This document shows positions 52,364 through 61,922 of a stretch of DNA of 64,000 bases, in pieces. Under the pieces are notes generated by a model. That model saw only the letters and a list, made by a program, of their open reading frames with translations. It searched no databases and was not told where the DNA came from. Position 1 is the stretch's first letter; each line of letters opens with the position of its first letter. This stretch comes from Yersinia rohdei ATCC 43380 (GTDB lineage Bacteria > Pseudomonadota > Gammaproteobacteria > Enterobacterales > Enterobacteriaceae): positions 124,001 through 188,000 of the forward strand of contig NZ_ACCD01000001.1 in assembly GCF_000173775.1 (NCBI RefSeq), in the 5' to 3' direction. A program made the translations under genes and the position numbers.

Positions 52364-54292
52364 TTATTCCTCCAGTTGATGAAGACTACGGCTGCGAATT
52401 TCTGCTAGCAGCTGGTCTACGACCACGTTGACATCCAAGCTTCCTAAATCTTTACCGCGGCGGGTACGAACGGCAATTTTGCCTGATTCGACCTCTTTAT
52501 CGCCACAGACCAGCATATATGGAACCCGACGCAACGTATGTTCACGAATTTTAAAGCCAATCTTCTCATTTCTCAAGTCCGCTTTTGCCCTAATTCCTGC
52601 ATCTTGCAGTTTTTTGGTCACTTGTTGGACATAATCAGACTGACTATCAGTGATATTCATCACCACGACTTGTACCGGAGCTAACCAAGTTGGGAAGAAG
52701 CCTGCATATTCTTCGGTTAAAATACCGATGAAGCGCTCCATTGACCCCAAAATAGCCCGGTGAATCATTACTGGCACCTGGCGATCGTTATTTTCGCCGA
52801 TGTAAGACGCACTTAAGCGGCCCGGTAATGAGAAATCGAGTTGTACGGTACCACACTGCCACGCACGATCCAAACAATCATGCAAGGTAAATTCAATTTT
52901 CGGGCCATAGAAGGCACCTTCACCCGGCTGATAATCAAACGGAATGCCGTTTTCAGTCAGCGCAGCGGCTAAATCGTCTTCAGCACGAGTCCATAAGTCG
53001 TCGCTACCGATACGTTTTTCAGGACGAGTAGACAATTTAACGACAATTTTCTCGAAACCAAAGGTGCTGTACATATCGTACACCATCTTAATGCAGCTGT
53101 TCACTTCATCGCGAACCTGCTCCTCGGTACAGAAGATATGAGCATCGTCCTGAGTAAAGCCACGAACCCGCATGAGGCCATGCAATGCGCCTGAAGGTTC
53201 GTTACGGTGACAACTACCGAACTCGGCCATACGCAACGGCAGGTCACGGTATGACTTCAACCCTTGGTTGAAAATCTGCACGTGTCCAGGGCAGTTCATT
53301 GGCTTGATGCAGTACTCGCGGTTTTCCGACGAGGTGGTAAACATATGCTCAGCATAGTTTTCCCAATGCCCGGTTTTTTCCCACAGGACGCGGTCCATCA
53401 TAAATGGCCCTTTTACTTCCTGATACTGGTACTCTTTGAGCTTCATACGCACAAAGGTTTCCAACTCACGGAAAATAGTCCAGCCGTCATTATGCCAAAA
53501 CACCATACCTGGCGCTTCTTCCTGCATGTGGTAAAGGTCTAACTGCTTACCAATCTTACGATGGTCGCGTTTAGCCGCCTCTTCCAGACGTTGCAGATAA
53601 GCATTCAGTTGCTTCTTATCACCCCAAGCCGTGCCGTAAATACGTTGCAGCATTTTATTCTTGCTGTCGCCACGCCAATAAGCACCGGATGTTTTCTGCA
53701 ATTTGAAGTGATGGCAGAAACGCATATTCGGTACGTGCGGGCCACGGCACATATCAACGTATTCTTCATGATGATATAAACCAGGACGATCATCGCGGCT
53801 GATATTCTCATCAAGAATAGCCACTTTATAATCTTCACCACGAGCAGCAAAAGTGTCGCGGGCTTCTTGCCAGCTCACTTTTTTCTTGATGACATCGTAA
53901 TCTTTATCGGCAAGTTCATGCATCCGCTTTTCCAGCAGATCCAAGTCTTCCTGCGTCAGGGTACGGTCGATATCAACATCGTAATAGAAACCGTTGTCGA
54001 TAACTGGGCCGATGGCCATCTTGGTATCGGGCCAAAGTTGCTTGATAGCGTGCCCCAACAAGTGAGCACAAGAATGGCGGAGAATCTCCAGGCCTTCAGC
54101 ATCTTTGGTGGTGATAATGGCCAACTGAGCATCAGATTCGATCAGGTCACTGGCATCTACCAATTCGCCATTAACTCGGCCAGCAATACAGGCTTTCGCC
54201 AGGCCAGGGCCGATGTCTAACGCGACATCTAGAGCAGAAACGGCGTGATCGTACTGACGCTGACTGCCGTCAGGAAGGGTAATAACGGGCAT
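52364..54292 (-). CDS. thrS: Threonyl-tRNA synthetase
   Basis: 642 residues, E. coli length. N-terminal TGS domain (1-62), editing domain (about 65-225; [10 protein letters not shown] is the conserved H-x-x-x-H part), class II catalytic core (about 245-535) with zinc ligands in KPMNCPGHV (Cys), [25 protein letters not shown] (His) and a late His, and the C-terminal anticodon-binding domain. Translation is controlled by ThrRS binding its own leader; such a leader hairpin is visible upstream. Confidence 0.97.
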   Translation of the reverse strand: MPVITLPDGSQRQYDHAVSALDVALDIGPGLAKACIAGRVNGELVDASDLIESDAQLAIITTKDAEGLEILRHSCAHLLGHAIKQLWPDTKMAIGPVIDNGFYYDVDIDRTLTQEDLDLLEKRMHELADKDYDVIKKKVSWQEARDTFAARGEDYKVAILDENISRDDRPGLYHHEEYVDMCRGPHVPNMRFCHHFKLQKTSGAYWRGDSKNKMLQRIYGTAWGDKKQLNAYLQRLEEAAKRDHRKIGKQLDLYHMQEEAPGMVFWHNDGWTIFRELETFVRMKLKEYQYQEVKGPFMMDRVLWEKTGHWENYAEHMFTTSSENREYCIKPMNCPGHVQIFNQGLKSYRDLPLRMAEFGSCHRNEPSGALHGLMRVRGFTQDDAHIFCTEEQVRDEVNSCIKMVYDMYSTFGFEKIVVKLSTRPEKRIGSDDLWTRAEDDLAAALTENGIPFDYQPGEGAFYGPKIEFTLHDCLDRAWQCGTVQLDFSLPGRLSASYIGENNDRQVPVMIHRAILGSMERFIGILTEEYAGFFPTWLAPVQVVVMNITDSQSDYVQQVTKKLQDAGIRAKADLRNEKIGFKIREHTLRRVPYMLVCGDKEVESGKIAVRTRRGKDLGSLDVNVVVDQLLAEIRSRSLHQLEE

Positions 54293-54368
54293 TCTAATTC
54301 CTTATCTACAGTGGTGACCCTCACGACAGATCACATGCAAGACGTAATTATTGTTTAATATCAAAAGA

Positions 54369-54411
54369 TTGCGAATTCAATTTAACCCACGTTTGTTATA
54401 TTGATACGCAA
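54369..54411 (-). promoter_or_regulatory. thrS translational operator (anticodon-arm-like hairpin)
   Basis: On the minus strand TTGCG and CGCAA enclose a stem TCAATATAAC/GTTAAATTGA with one mismatch and a loop AAACGTGG containing CGT, a threonine anticodon. This is the form of the E. coli thrS operator arm that mimics tRNA(Thr) and is bound by ThrRS. It lies about 75 bases before the thrS start. Confidence 0.7.
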
Positions 54412-54428
54412 CGGTATAAAAAGTTCTC

Positions 54429-54453
54429 TTTGTGACACAGATCATGTCGCAAA
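54429..54453. promoter_or_regulatory. Inverted repeat upstream of the thrS operator
   Basis: TTTGTGACA and TGTCGCAAA pair with one mismatch across a 7-base centre. It resembles a CRP/FNR-class dyad, but the half-sites are too far from consensus to name a factor. Confidence 0.35.
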
Positions 54454-54572
54454 GGGGATTCATATTATCACTACTGAGTGCAATGACAAGTATCTGCCCA
54501 TCGGTTAATTTATTGAGCAATATTGATGATATTCAGCACTCAATGAACGCCAAGTCAGCCACCTGACCCGTT

Positions 54573-54917
54573 TTATTCTTGATTTTTTTCAAAATCAGCG
54601 GCCAAATCACTGCCACAATGTTTACACTTAATGGCTTCTTTTTTGATCAACTCCGCACAATACGGGCATTTTTTATGTTCCGTAATTGTCATTTTTTCTG
54701 CAACGGCCCTGCGGCCTGCCTCATACACCTCACTGTCATTAGAGACAAAAGCCCACACAAATGCGATAGCCCAGCCCACTAATGACCAGCCTAAAAGGAG
54801 GTTAAGCAAAAAAATACCACCGATACTTTTGTGCTTACGATTATTTGCAATAAGCGTCGGTAAAAAATAGAGCGCTAACCCGAACCCAATCATCAAAAGT
54901 GCAAAAATAAAATCCAT
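54573..54917 (-). CDS. Superinfection-immunity-like membrane protein with zinc ribbon
   Basis: 114 residues from the ATG at 54917, which has GAGAG nearby; a GTG 15 bases earlier is possible. Two transmembrane helices (about 3-23 and 34-58) with the GGIFLLNLLLGWSLVGWAIAFVWA pattern in parts match the phage T4 Imm-like family, followed by a C-terminal zinc ribbon CPYC...CKHC (about 88-105). T4 Imm blocks DNA injection; chromosomal relatives are common and mostly uncharacterised, so a defence role is not shown. Confidence 0.75.
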   Translation of the reverse strand: MDFIFALLMIGFGLALYFLPTLIANNRKHKSIGGIFLLNLLLGWSLVGWAIAFVWAFVSNDSEVYEAGRRAVAEKMTITEHKKCPYCAELIKKEAIKCKHCGSDLAADFEKNQE

Positions 54918-55126
54918 AATGACTCTCGACACTCCCTATTTTCATTGTTTTATCAGCAAGTAATGGAAAAAAATCACCGCCAATAGTGGTTATCAATAAA
55001 ATATAACTCGCAAATAATCTATTAATGCTATCACCAAACAGTGATAATGATCGCCGACAAAGTTATCATGCTTAAATTGCTCTACGATCACTATAATATC
55101 AACACTGTATAACTGAGGGTCAACTA

Positions 55127-55339
55127 TTGCAGCGACAACCTGTTACATCCTCCAGAATTTTGTCGATTGGTTATGATCCTGAAAATCGCATGCTGGAGAT
55201 ACAATTCCGTGAACAAGGGATTTATCAGTATCTTGGTGTCCCTGAGCGTGTTCATCAGAATTTTATGTCGGTGGTTTCAAAAGGGCGTTTTTTTGATGGT
55301 GTAGTAAAAGGCAAGTTTTTGTGCCGGAAGATTGGTTAA
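55127..55339 (+). CDS. KTSC domain protein
   Basis: 70 residues from a TTG start with GAGGGT eight bases upstream. The whole protein is a KTSC domain: SSRILSIGYDPENRMLEIQF then GIYQYLGVPERVHQNFMSV. KTSC domains are small, found alone or fused to nucleic-acid enzymes in phages and bacteria; function unknown. It is a single gene with AT-rich flanks. Confidence 0.75.
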   Translation: MQRQPVTSSRILSIGYDPENRMLEIQFREQGIYQYLGVPERVHQNFMSVVSKGRFFDGVVKGKFLCRKIG

Positions 55340-55447
55340 ACCTAATTACAATCCATAAAATAACAATCATACTGAACTGAAACGGTCGCTTTGATGAGAA
55401 TCTTTGCAAAGAAGCCTACCGTTTCAGAAACCGGCTATGTCATCTTT

Positions 55448-56161
55448 TTATCCCATTAAATAACGCCATAAATAAGATATTGGGACGACAAAGAGTAATG
55501 CTGGCAAGAAATTCACTACCGCAAATATTTTAATTTGTGCAATCCGCAATCCCACTGCAATCATAATAATCCCACCGCAGGCAGAAAAGTCAGCAAAGGC
55601 GATATCATCCATATAAGGCATAATGAGTTTTGCCAGTAGCACCAATGCAATCTGAATGAGCAATTGCGGAATAGCAATCGCCACCAATGCAATACCCAAG
55701 GAAATAGAAAATATAAATGCCGTGAAGAAGTCCATCAGCGCTTTAACAAACAGCAGTTGAAAATCGCCCGTAATACCTTCAGTCAAGGAACCAACCACCC
55801 CCAACCCACTCGCACAAAACAACACAATCATTGCCGTAAAACTTTGTGCAAACTCATGAGGTGGCAATGTGCTACGTGATGGAATAATGCGTTCCAACAA
55901 AATACGCGTTTTATTTGCACCCCATTTTACGCCCTGCTCCAGAGATAATAACTCCCCTACCGCGGTCCCAATTATTAATGCCAAAATTACAGCGGGCATA
56001 AAATGTACTTTAACCACCATCACAATACCGATAGAGATAGAAGCCAGGGCAAATGTGGCGGGCAACCCCTCTTGCAATCGCTTGGGAACATGGCGGGCTA
56101 ATAGTACTCCCACAATGCCCCCGAGGATTATCCCCGCACTATTCATAAACGGGCCAACCAT
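55448..56161 (-). CDS. DUF554 membrane protein (YqgA-like)
   Basis: 237 residues with six or seven hydrophobic helices. The conserved start MVGPFMNSAGIILGGIVGVLLA, the IGTAVGELLSLE segment and the C-terminal FADFSACGGIIMIAVGLRI identify DUF554. Members are predicted inner-membrane transporters of unknown substrate. Confidence 0.85.
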   Translation of the reverse strand: MVGPFMNSAGIILGGIVGVLLARHVPKRLQEGLPATFALASISIGIVMVVKVHFMPAVILALIIGTAVGELLSLEQGVKWGANKTRILLERIIPSRSTLPPHEFAQSFTAMIVLFCASGLGVVGSLTEGITGDFQLLFVKALMDFFTAFIFSISLGIALVAIAIPQLLIQIALVLLAKLIMPYMDDIAFADFSACGGIIMIAVGLRIAQIKIFAVVNFLPALLFVVPISYLWRYLMG

Positions 56162-56384
56162 AGCATGCTCCCAAGCGCTAAAAGCGCTCTAAATATTTAA
56201 TATCCTGTTTATTTTTAGCAAAGTATTTTCGATGAAAACCCAATACCGCCGACTGAATCGCCAGAGCAATTGTTGAAATGCAACGTTATTCGAAGAGGTG
56301 TGGATTTTATCATACAGACCGCTGAAATCAGTTGTGTAATGATGTTTATCAGTACCAACAATGATTTACATTATGTTCTATTGC

Positions 56385-56508
56385 TTTTGAGTAGCGCTGG
56401 GTGTATTGCTATTTCTGTAGGAAGTGCCCATAATCAGTTTCCGTTTCCGTGTAGCAATGGTTACTGGAACGCCGCCCCGATTGTTTACGCAATCGGGGCG
56501 TTTTATTT
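56385..56508 (+). ncRNA. Candidate small RNA ending at a strong terminator
   Basis: A very strong plus-strand terminator (56473-56508) has no clear gene before it. Upstream is a pyrimidine-rich, probably unpaired CAGTTTCCGTTTCCG (about 56428-56442), which looks like an Hfq-sRNA seed, and a possible -10 TATGTT (56372-56377). A 112-codon frame (56270-56608) runs through the terminator stem, which argues against a protein here. The name is unknown and the 5' end is a guess. Confidence 0.4.
56473..56508 (+). terminator. Strong intrinsic terminator
   Basis: CGCCCCGATTG and CAATCGGGGCG form a perfect 11-bp stem with a 6-base loop, followed by TTTTATTT. Confidence 0.88.
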
Positions 56509-56680
56509 GGTCATTACCCTCACGACCACACACCCTGTGTTATCCCCCAAAGAATATGCCCTCAGCGAGAAACGCAGCAATTTATTGCTGGTAAATACTG
56601 AACAATAAAATCAAACACATCCGTTTTTCTTCCGCATTTTATTGCCTATGATTTACTCACTGGTCAACAAGGGGAGATAA

Positions 56681-56854
56681 ATGATGAAAAACATCGCCGA
56701 CGTGCTGTCAGGTCTCGAACTTTACTTTCACCACACACATCAACATTGCACTGAGAAAACGCCTTGGTTTACGCGCTGGCTGTATATTCCAGTAGAAGAG
56801 AGGATGCGGATATTGGATGACTTACTGATGCCCTATCCCACCAAGTCACAATAA
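56681..56854 (+). CDS. Small hypothetical protein (57 residues)
   Basis: Below the usual length cut-off. The start ATGATG follows GGGGAG with good spacing, the best ribosome-binding site in this stretch. The product is soluble: an amphipathic N-terminus (KNIADVLSGLELYFHH), a His/Cys/Trp-rich middle (THQHCTEKTPWFTRW) and an acidic C-terminal helix (VEERMRILDDLLM). No family recognised. A transcript could start in the gap after the terminator at 56508. Confidence 0.6.
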   Translation: MMKNIADVLSGLELYFHHTHQHCTEKTPWFTRWLYIPVEERMRILDDLLMPYPTKSQ

Positions 56855-56998
56855 ATGGCACTGAGCCGCACCTGGGAATACAAAGAGCAAAGAAGAGAGA
56901 TAAAAGAAGCAAGTTTTGGCTGGAACACATTCACTCAAGTGAGTACCTTTCAGCCAACTTTATTGCGACCTAAATAGCCCGACAAGCTTTCCTGATGA

Positions 56999-57250
56999 TC
57001 AAAGCCGTTTGCGGCTGGCATTTTCCGCACTGAAAAACCAAAGTTCGGGTAATCGGTTAGGATAAAAACGGATTTCATAGGTATCTTTGAGGGGGGCTAA
57101 GCGCCAACGTGGGCGAGCTTCACGTTTAGGTTTTAAAAAACGTAAACGACCACGAGCACGAGCAGCTTGTGTATCTAGCACCCACGCAGCAGAGGCCGAT
57201 AATGGCTGGCGAATATATTCATCTTCAACACTGATATCACAAATGCACAA
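56999..57250 (-). CDS. Hypothetical basic protein (83 residues)
   Basis: TTG start with AAGGA about nine bases upstream. N-terminal half acidic to neutral (ISVEDEYIRQP), the middle arginine-rich (ARARGRLRFLKPKREARPRWR), the end DTYEIRFYPNRLPELWFF. Family not recognised. It follows a 51-residue frame on the same strand after 36 bases, so the two may be one unit. A plus-strand frame overlaps but has less natural composition. Confidence 0.45.
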   Translation of the reverse strand: MCICDISVEDEYIRQPLSASAAWVLDTQAARARGRLRFLKPKREARPRWRLAPLKDTYEIRFYPNRLPELWFFSAENASRKRL

Positions 57251-57286
57251 AACCCTATTCCTTGCAGAAAATTAATGCTGACATGA

Positions 57287-57442
57287 TTATTCTGGATCTG
57301 CGGCATTGAACCAACTGTTGCCAACCAAAGGTTTGATCTGCATCACATATCCCTTTTGCCCCAAATACTGCCTTCCCGCCACACCAAAAGCTTTGGGTAA
57401 GCCTTTTACCCAAGTGTGATAAGGTTCGCAATAATTTCGCAT
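57287..57442 (-). CDS. Small hypothetical protein (51 residues)
   Basis: ATG at 57442 with a weak AGG upstream. The sequence looks natural (HTWVKGLPKAFGVAGRQYLG, then IKPLVGNSWFNAADPE). No family recognised. A second frame overlaps the same bases from 57446. It could be a real small gene or the decayed end of a larger one. Confidence 0.35.
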   Translation of the reverse strand: MRNYCEPYHTWVKGLPKAFGVAGRQYLGQKGYVMQIKPLVGNSWFNAADPE

Positions 57443-57533
57443 GCAAGCCTATTCGTCGCTATGCAATTAAATGCCTAATATGTTCTATTCTCATCAGGTA
57501 TGTTTGTTCGAGGTCATTTTCGGAGCAAGATTG

Positions 57534-58217
57534 ATGCACAGTATTCTTGAATTATTCAAAGCTATTGGCTTGGGCTTAGTGCTCCTGCTGCCCTTGGCAA
57601 ACCCATTAACGACAGTGGCCCTCTTGCTCGGATTATCCGGCAATATGACCAAAGAAGAACGTAATCAACAATCAAAGATGGCGTCTATCTACGTCTTCTT
57701 TATCATGACTATCGCCTATTATGCTGGCCAGGTTGTCATGAATACCTTCGGTATCTCAATACCCGGTTTGCGAATTGCCGGTGGGCTGATTGTGGCATTT
57801 ATTGGTTTTCGCATGCTTTTCCCACAACAATCGGCTGAAGATACCGAGTTAGAAGAAAAATCGCTGGACTTGAAAAAACGCAAATCCATCAATATTGCCT
57901 TTGTGCCGCTGGCAATGCCAAGTACCGCGGGGCCGGGAACTATCGCCATGATAATCAGTTCCGCCGCAACGGTAAAAGACACAACCCTATTTAGCCCGTG
58001 GGTGGTCACAGTAGCACCGATATTGATTTTTTTGAGTGTCTCTTTAATCCTGTGGGGATCACTGCTCAGTTCCGGCGCAATCATGCGCTGGGTAGGTAAA
58101 AGTGGGATTGAAGCGATTTCACGTTTGATGGGATTCTTGCTGGTGTGCATGGGCGTGCAATTTATTATTAATGGCATCCTGGATATTATCTCAAACTACC
58201 AACCCGCTATTGCCTAA
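57534..58217 (+). CDS. marC: MarC family membrane protein
   Basis: 227 residues from the ATG at 57534 (GGAG eight bases upstream; a longer frame adds 21 residues without homology). Six transmembrane helices; near-identical blocks to E. coli Mar[51 protein letters not shown] in parts, and [20 protein letters not shown]. Despite its name MarC is not needed for multidrug resistance; its function is unknown. In E. coli it is divergent from marRAB, which is absent here. Confidence 0.93.
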   Translation: MHSILELFKAIGLGLVLLLPLANPLTTVALLLGLSGNMTKEERNQQSKMASIYVFFIMTIAYYAGQVVMNTFGISIPGLRIAGGLIVAFIGFRMLFPQQSAEDTELEEKSLDLKKRKSINIAFVPLAMPSTAGPGTIAMIISSAATVKDTTLFSPWVVTVAPILIFLSVSLILWGSLLSSGAIMRWVGKSGIEAISRLMGFLLVCMGVQFIINGILDIISNYQPAIA

Positions 58218-58240
58218 CGAAGAGCAAAAATTGAAAAATA

Positions 58241-58304
58241 AACGCTAGCCGATGTTTATACTGATGCCCATTAAGCACCCATAAACGACATCGGTTAGCG
58301 TTTT
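58241..58304. terminator. Bidirectional terminator between marC and emtA
   Basis: AACGCTAGCCGATGT and ACATCGGTTAGCGTT pair over 15 bases with one mismatch; A-runs lie on the left and T-runs on the right, so both converging genes can use it. Confidence 0.8.
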
Positions 58305-58308
58305 AATA

Positions 58309-58971
58309 TTACTCTGACATCGCCCGGTACGCAGTATCCACTTTCCACAAATAACGTGGTGCTTGCGCGGCCGGATGTTTCTTTTGTATATGCTGATAAA
58401 ATTCGTTCGGGCTAAGACTATTAATTTTATTCACTGCCAGACGTTTATCTGATGAGAACGTCCGTAGCATCGCGCCCGCACCATTAGCATAAGAAACTAT
58501 GGTTGCATAACGTAATGTCTGCGGATCACTTATGCCCGCTAACTGTTGATTTTGCAAAATATTGATATAAGCCGTCCCAATATCAATATTCTTCACCGGA
58601 TCTTTTAATTCGCCAGAACTAGGCTGACCATTACGCCCTTTCATTCGATACGCATCACGTCCTGCAGTAGACGCTTTAATCTGCATCAGACCTACGGCAT
58701 TTGAGGTGCTCACTACATCAGGATTATAACCAGACTCCACCTGGATAATGGCTTTAATTAAGGTTTCATCAACACCATAATGGCTGGCTGCTTGTTTAAT
58801 TACATCGCTGTATGCAACTGTAGTTGAACCTGCGCTGCTTTTCGGTGCATTAAGAAAACCACCTTGTGGCGCGTTCTTCAGCCACCCGTTTTTTGCTTGC
58901 GGTGGAGGGGTTGGTTTGGCACACCCCGCCAGCAAGATAATTGCCATTAGGCAACCGACCTTTGGATTCAC
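58309..58971 (-). CDS. emtA: Membrane-bound endolytic murein transglycosylase EmtA (MltE)
   Basis: 220 residues from a GTG start with GGGGAA upstream. Lipoprotein signal ends in LLAGC (Cys at about 17). SLT domain (about 60-200): catalytic glutamate in IIQVESGYNP, then AVGLMQIKAST and YVNxL-type AYINIL. It cuts the MurNAc-GlcNAc bond in the middle of murein strands, forming 1,6-anhydro ends. Confidence 0.92.
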   Translation of the reverse strand: MNPKVGCLMAIILLAGCAKPTPPPQAKNGWLKNAPQGGFLNAPKSSAGSTTVAYSDVIKQAASHYGVDETLIKAIIQVESGYNPDVVSTSNAVGLMQIKASTAGRDAYRMKGRNGQPSSGELKDPVKNIDIGTAYINILQNQQLAGISDPQTLRYATIVSYANGAGAMLRTFSSDKRLAVNKINSLSPNEFYQHIQKKHPAAQAPRYLWKVDTAYRAMSE

Positions 58972-59123
58972 AGTATTCCCCGTGCTGATAAGCCGTTTTG
59001 TAGCATATACAAGTTGTCTCCTCGTCCAAATAGATTTTTTGCCCTAGTTTGACCATTATCGACATAATTAACAGGCTATATTCGGTAACTATTGGTAAGT
59101 TTTAGTTTATTGTAGGGCAAAGC

Positions 59124-59159
59124 TTGACACTAGCGCAAATGATATTGATAATCATTTTC
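59124..59159 (+). promoter_or_regulatory. yfeA promoter with overlapping Fur box
   Basis: -35 TTGACA (59124-59129), 17-base spacer, -10 GATAAT (59147-59152). GATATTGATAATCATTTTC (59141-59159) matches the 19-bp Fur consensus at 17 positions and covers the -10. Direct repression by Fur, probably with Fe or Mn, is expected. Confidence 0.88.
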
Positions 59160-59182
59160 ATTTAAGAAAAGGGAACATCGCC

Positions 59183-60151
59183 ATGTTAACTAAGCAAAAA
59201 ATACCCTACCTGCACCCCATTAGCCGTTTTACACCACGTTTTTTACGTACCCTAACGCTGTTTATGCTTGTTGCAATTTCATCATTGCTCAGCACTGCGG
59301 CGATGGCAGAAAGCCAGCCTAATGACAGCAATAAAAAATTCAAAATTGTGACCACCTTCACTATTATTCAGGATATCGCGCAAAATATCGCCGGTGATGC
59401 TGCCGTGGTTGAGTCAATAACTAAACCTGGGGCAGAAATTCATGACTATCAACCTACGCCACGTGACATCGTCAAAGCACAGTCTGCAGACTTAATTCTC
59501 TGGAATGGCATGAATCTGGAGCGCTGGTTTGAACGCTTCTTCGAAAACATTAAAGATGTCCCTTCTGTCGTGTTGACTGATGGCATTACACCCTTACCTA
59601 TCCGTGAAGGGCCTTATAAAGGAATTCCTAATCCACATGCCTGGATGTCCCCCTCAAATGCACTTGTCTACATTGAGAACATTCGCAAAGCACTGGTAGA
59701 GCACGACCCCGCGCATGCTGAAACCTATAACCGCAATGCCAAAGCCTATGCTGAAAAAATTGCCGCACTAGATGCCCCACTACGTGAACGTTTATCCCGG
59801 ATCCCAGCAGAGCAGCGCTGGCTGGTGACCAGTGAAGGCGCATTCAGTTATCTGGCAAAAGATTATGGTTTTAAAGAAGTGTATTTATGGCCAATAAATG
59901 CTGAGGAACAAGGTTCCCCGCAACAAGTCCGTCGTGTTATTGATACTATCCGCGCCAATAAAATCCCGGTGATATTCAGCGAGAGCACTATTTCGGATAA
60001 GCCCGCCAAACAAGTCAGCAAAGAAACCGGGGCACAATATGGTGGAGTGTTATATGTTGATTCCTTATCAAATGAAAAAGGGCCGGTTCCCACCTATATC
60101 GACCTGATTAACACCACAGTACAAACTATCGCGAAAGGATTTGGTCAATGA
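59183..60151 (+). CDS. yfeA: Periplasmic iron/manganese-binding protein YfeA
   Basis: 322 residues, cluster A-I (ZnuA/SitA-type) solute-binding protein. Signal peptide to about residue 41 (AMAES). Metal ligands of the family: His in [11 protein letters not shown], His in NPHAWMSP, Glu in TSEGAFSYL and Asp/Glu in [11 protein letters not shown]. Delivers Fe2+ or Mn2+ to YfeCD. Yfe contributes to metal uptake and virulence in Y. pestis. AAGGGAA precedes the start; its 3' end overlaps yfeB by four bases. Confidence 0.96.
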   Translation: MLTKQKIPYLHPISRFTPRFLRTLTLFMLVAISSLLSTAAMAESQPNDSNKKFKIVTTFTIIQDIAQNIAGDAAVVESITKPGAEIHDYQPTPRDIVKAQSADLILWNGMNLERWFERFFENIKDVPSVVLTDGITPLPIREGPYKGIPNPHAWMSPSNALVYIENIRKALVEHDPAHAETYNRNAKAYAEKIAALDAPLRERLSRIPAEQRWLVTSEGAFSYLAKDYGFKEVYLWPINAEEQGSPQQVRRVIDTIRANKIPVIFSESTISDKPAKQVSKETGAQYGGVLYVDSLSNEKGPVPTYIDLINTTVQTIAKGFGQ

Positions 60152-61038
60152 GCCATGCTGTTTTTGTCCGCCCGGAGCTGATGGTGGATAATGTCACTGT
60201 CACCTATAACAATGGGCATACTGCTATTTATGACGCCACATTTTCCCTGACTGGCGGCACTATCTGCGCGCTGGTTGGTGTCAATGGCAGCGGTAAATCT
60301 ACCCTGTTTAAAAGTATTATGGGCTTGGTCAAACCCAGTGTGGGCAAAGTAGAGCTGAGTAATAAGCCGATTAGCCACGCGCTGAAACAAAATACTATTG
60401 CCTACGTCCCGCAAACAGAAGATGTGGACTGGAACTTCCCAGTGTTAGTCGAAGACGTCGTGATGATGGGCCGCTACGGGAAAATGAATTTCCTCCGCAT
60501 CCCAAGCCGCGAAGATAAAGCCATTGTGGATAAAGCGATTGAAAGAGTCGGTTTGACGGCATTACGATCACGCCAAATAGGCGAACTTTCTGGCGGGCAG
60601 AAAAAACGGGTGTTTCTGGCCCGCGCACTGGCCCAACAAGGTTCAGTATTGCTCTTGGATGAGCCATTCACTGGGGTAGACGTCAAAACAGAAAATGCCA
60701 TTATTGATTTATTGCGCGCGCTGCGTGATGAAGGCCATCTGATTTTGGTTTCAACACATAACCTTGGCAGTGTGCCGGAATTCTGTGACCACGTTATCCT
60801 AATTAATCAGACGGTGTTAGCTGCCGGGCCAACCGAAACCACCTTCACCCAAAAAAATCTGGAAATGACCTTTGGTGGTGTTCTGCGCCATATCAATCTG
60901 TCCGGCACCACACTGCATGACGACAATGACCCGCGCACGGTGACGGTCATCACCGATGATGAGCGCCCTGCGGTATTTTATGGTCACACCAAAAATGATC
61001 CCCCGGCCCAGAGCCAGTCGAAGGAGAAGAATCCCTGA
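60148..61038 (+). CDS. yfeB: Iron/manganese ABC transporter ATP-binding protein YfeB
   Basis: 296 residues. Walker [10 protein letters not shown] (about residue 48), signature [17 protein letters not shown], Walker [13 protein letters not shown]-loop STHNLGS. The C-terminal 60 residues are the family-specific tail. Overlaps of four bases (yfeA) and one base (yfeC) indicate one polycistronic, coupled mRNA. Confidence 0.96.
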   Translation: MSHAVFVRPELMVDNVTVTYNNGHTAIYDATFSLTGGTICALVGVNGSGKSTLFKSIMGLVKPSVGKVELSNKPISHALKQNTIAYVPQTEDVDWNFPVLVEDVVMMGRYGKMNFLRIPSREDKAIVDKAIERVGLTALRSRQIGELSGGQKKRVFLARALAQQGSVLLLDEPFTGVDVKTENAIIDLLRALRDEGHLILVSTHNLGSVPEFCDHVILINQTVLAAGPTETTFTQKNLEMTFGGVLRHINLSGTTLHDDNDPRTVTVITDDERPAVFYGHTKNDPPAQSQSKEKNP

Positions 61039-61922
61039 TGCTGGAAATCCTACTGCAACCCTTTAATTACAATTATATGGTCAAGGCCATTTGGGTCAGC
61101 GCGATTGTTGGTGCGGTCTGCGCATTTTTATCAGCTTATCTGATGCTGAAAGGCTGGTCATTGATGGGCGATGCGCTATCGCACTCCGTCGTCCCTGGGG
61201 TTGCCGGTGCTTATGCCCTTGGCTTGCCCTATGCCGCTGGCGCATTCTTTACCGGCATGCTCGCCGCATTAGCCATGACACTGGTTCGCCATATCACCCG
61301 CCTGCGCGAAGATGCCATTATCGGTTTTATTTTCTCGACGTTTTTTGCCGTCGGTCTGTTAATTGTTTCCCTCAATCCAACCTCAGTAAATGTGCAGTCG
61401 ATTATTTTCGGCAACATCTTAGGCATAGCGGATGAAGACGTCTTGCAGGTAGAAATCATTATTCTGGTTTCTTTTGTGATTTTATGTCTGATTTGGAAGG
61501 ACTTACTGGCGGTATTTTTTGATGAAAGCCATGCGATGTCGATAGGGCTGTCGCCCTTACGACTAAAAATCCTGTTCTTCACCCTGTTAAGCGCCTGCAC
61601 TGTGGCAGCCTTGCAGACGGTCGGCGCAATTTTGGTGATTGCAATGGTGGTGACGCCAGGTGCAACCGCCTATTTACTCACTGACCGCTTCGGCCGTCTA
61701 CTGATAATAGCTATCGCCATCGGCGCGTTTACCAGTGCCTTTGGTGCTTATCTCAGTTTCTATCTCGATGGTGCCACTGGCGGGGTAATTGTGACATTGC
61801 AAACGCTGGTATTCCTATTGGCCTTTCTCTTCGCCCCTAAACACGGCTTACTGGCAACCCGTTATCAAACTCGCCAAAAACGCCGCCACCCGGCAACGCC
61901 GCATCCGGAGGATAATGTATGA
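61038..61922 (+). CDS. yfeC: Iron/manganese ABC transporter permease YfeC
   Basis: 294 residues, ABC-3 (ZnuB/SitC) permease with about eight helices. Conserved LMLKGWSLMGDALSHSVVPGVAGAY in parts near residue 35 and the signature AMVVTPGATAYLL near residue 205. It is a paralogue of YfeD, the next gene, and probably forms a heterodimer with it. Confidence 0.95.
   Translation: MLEILLQPFNYNYMVKAIWVSAIVGAVCAFLSAYLMLKGWSLMGDALSHSVVPGVAGAYALGLPYAAGAFFTGMLAALAMTLVRHITRLREDAIIGFIFSTFFAVGLLIVSLNPTSVNVQSIIFGNILGIADEDVLQVEIIILVSFVILCLIWKDLLAVFFDESHAMSIGLSPLRLKILFFTLLSACTVAALQTVGAILVIAMVVTPGATAYLLTDRFGRLLIIAIAIGAFTSAFGAYLSFYLDGATGGVIVTLQTLVFLLAFLFAPKHGLLATRYQTRQKRRHPATPHPEDNV

Noticed and set aside
56270..56608. 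112-codon frame with membrane-like stretches
   Set aside because: It is read through a perfect 11-bp terminator hairpin with U-tract and has no good start site; a small RNA explains the region better, though a short protein is not fully excluded.
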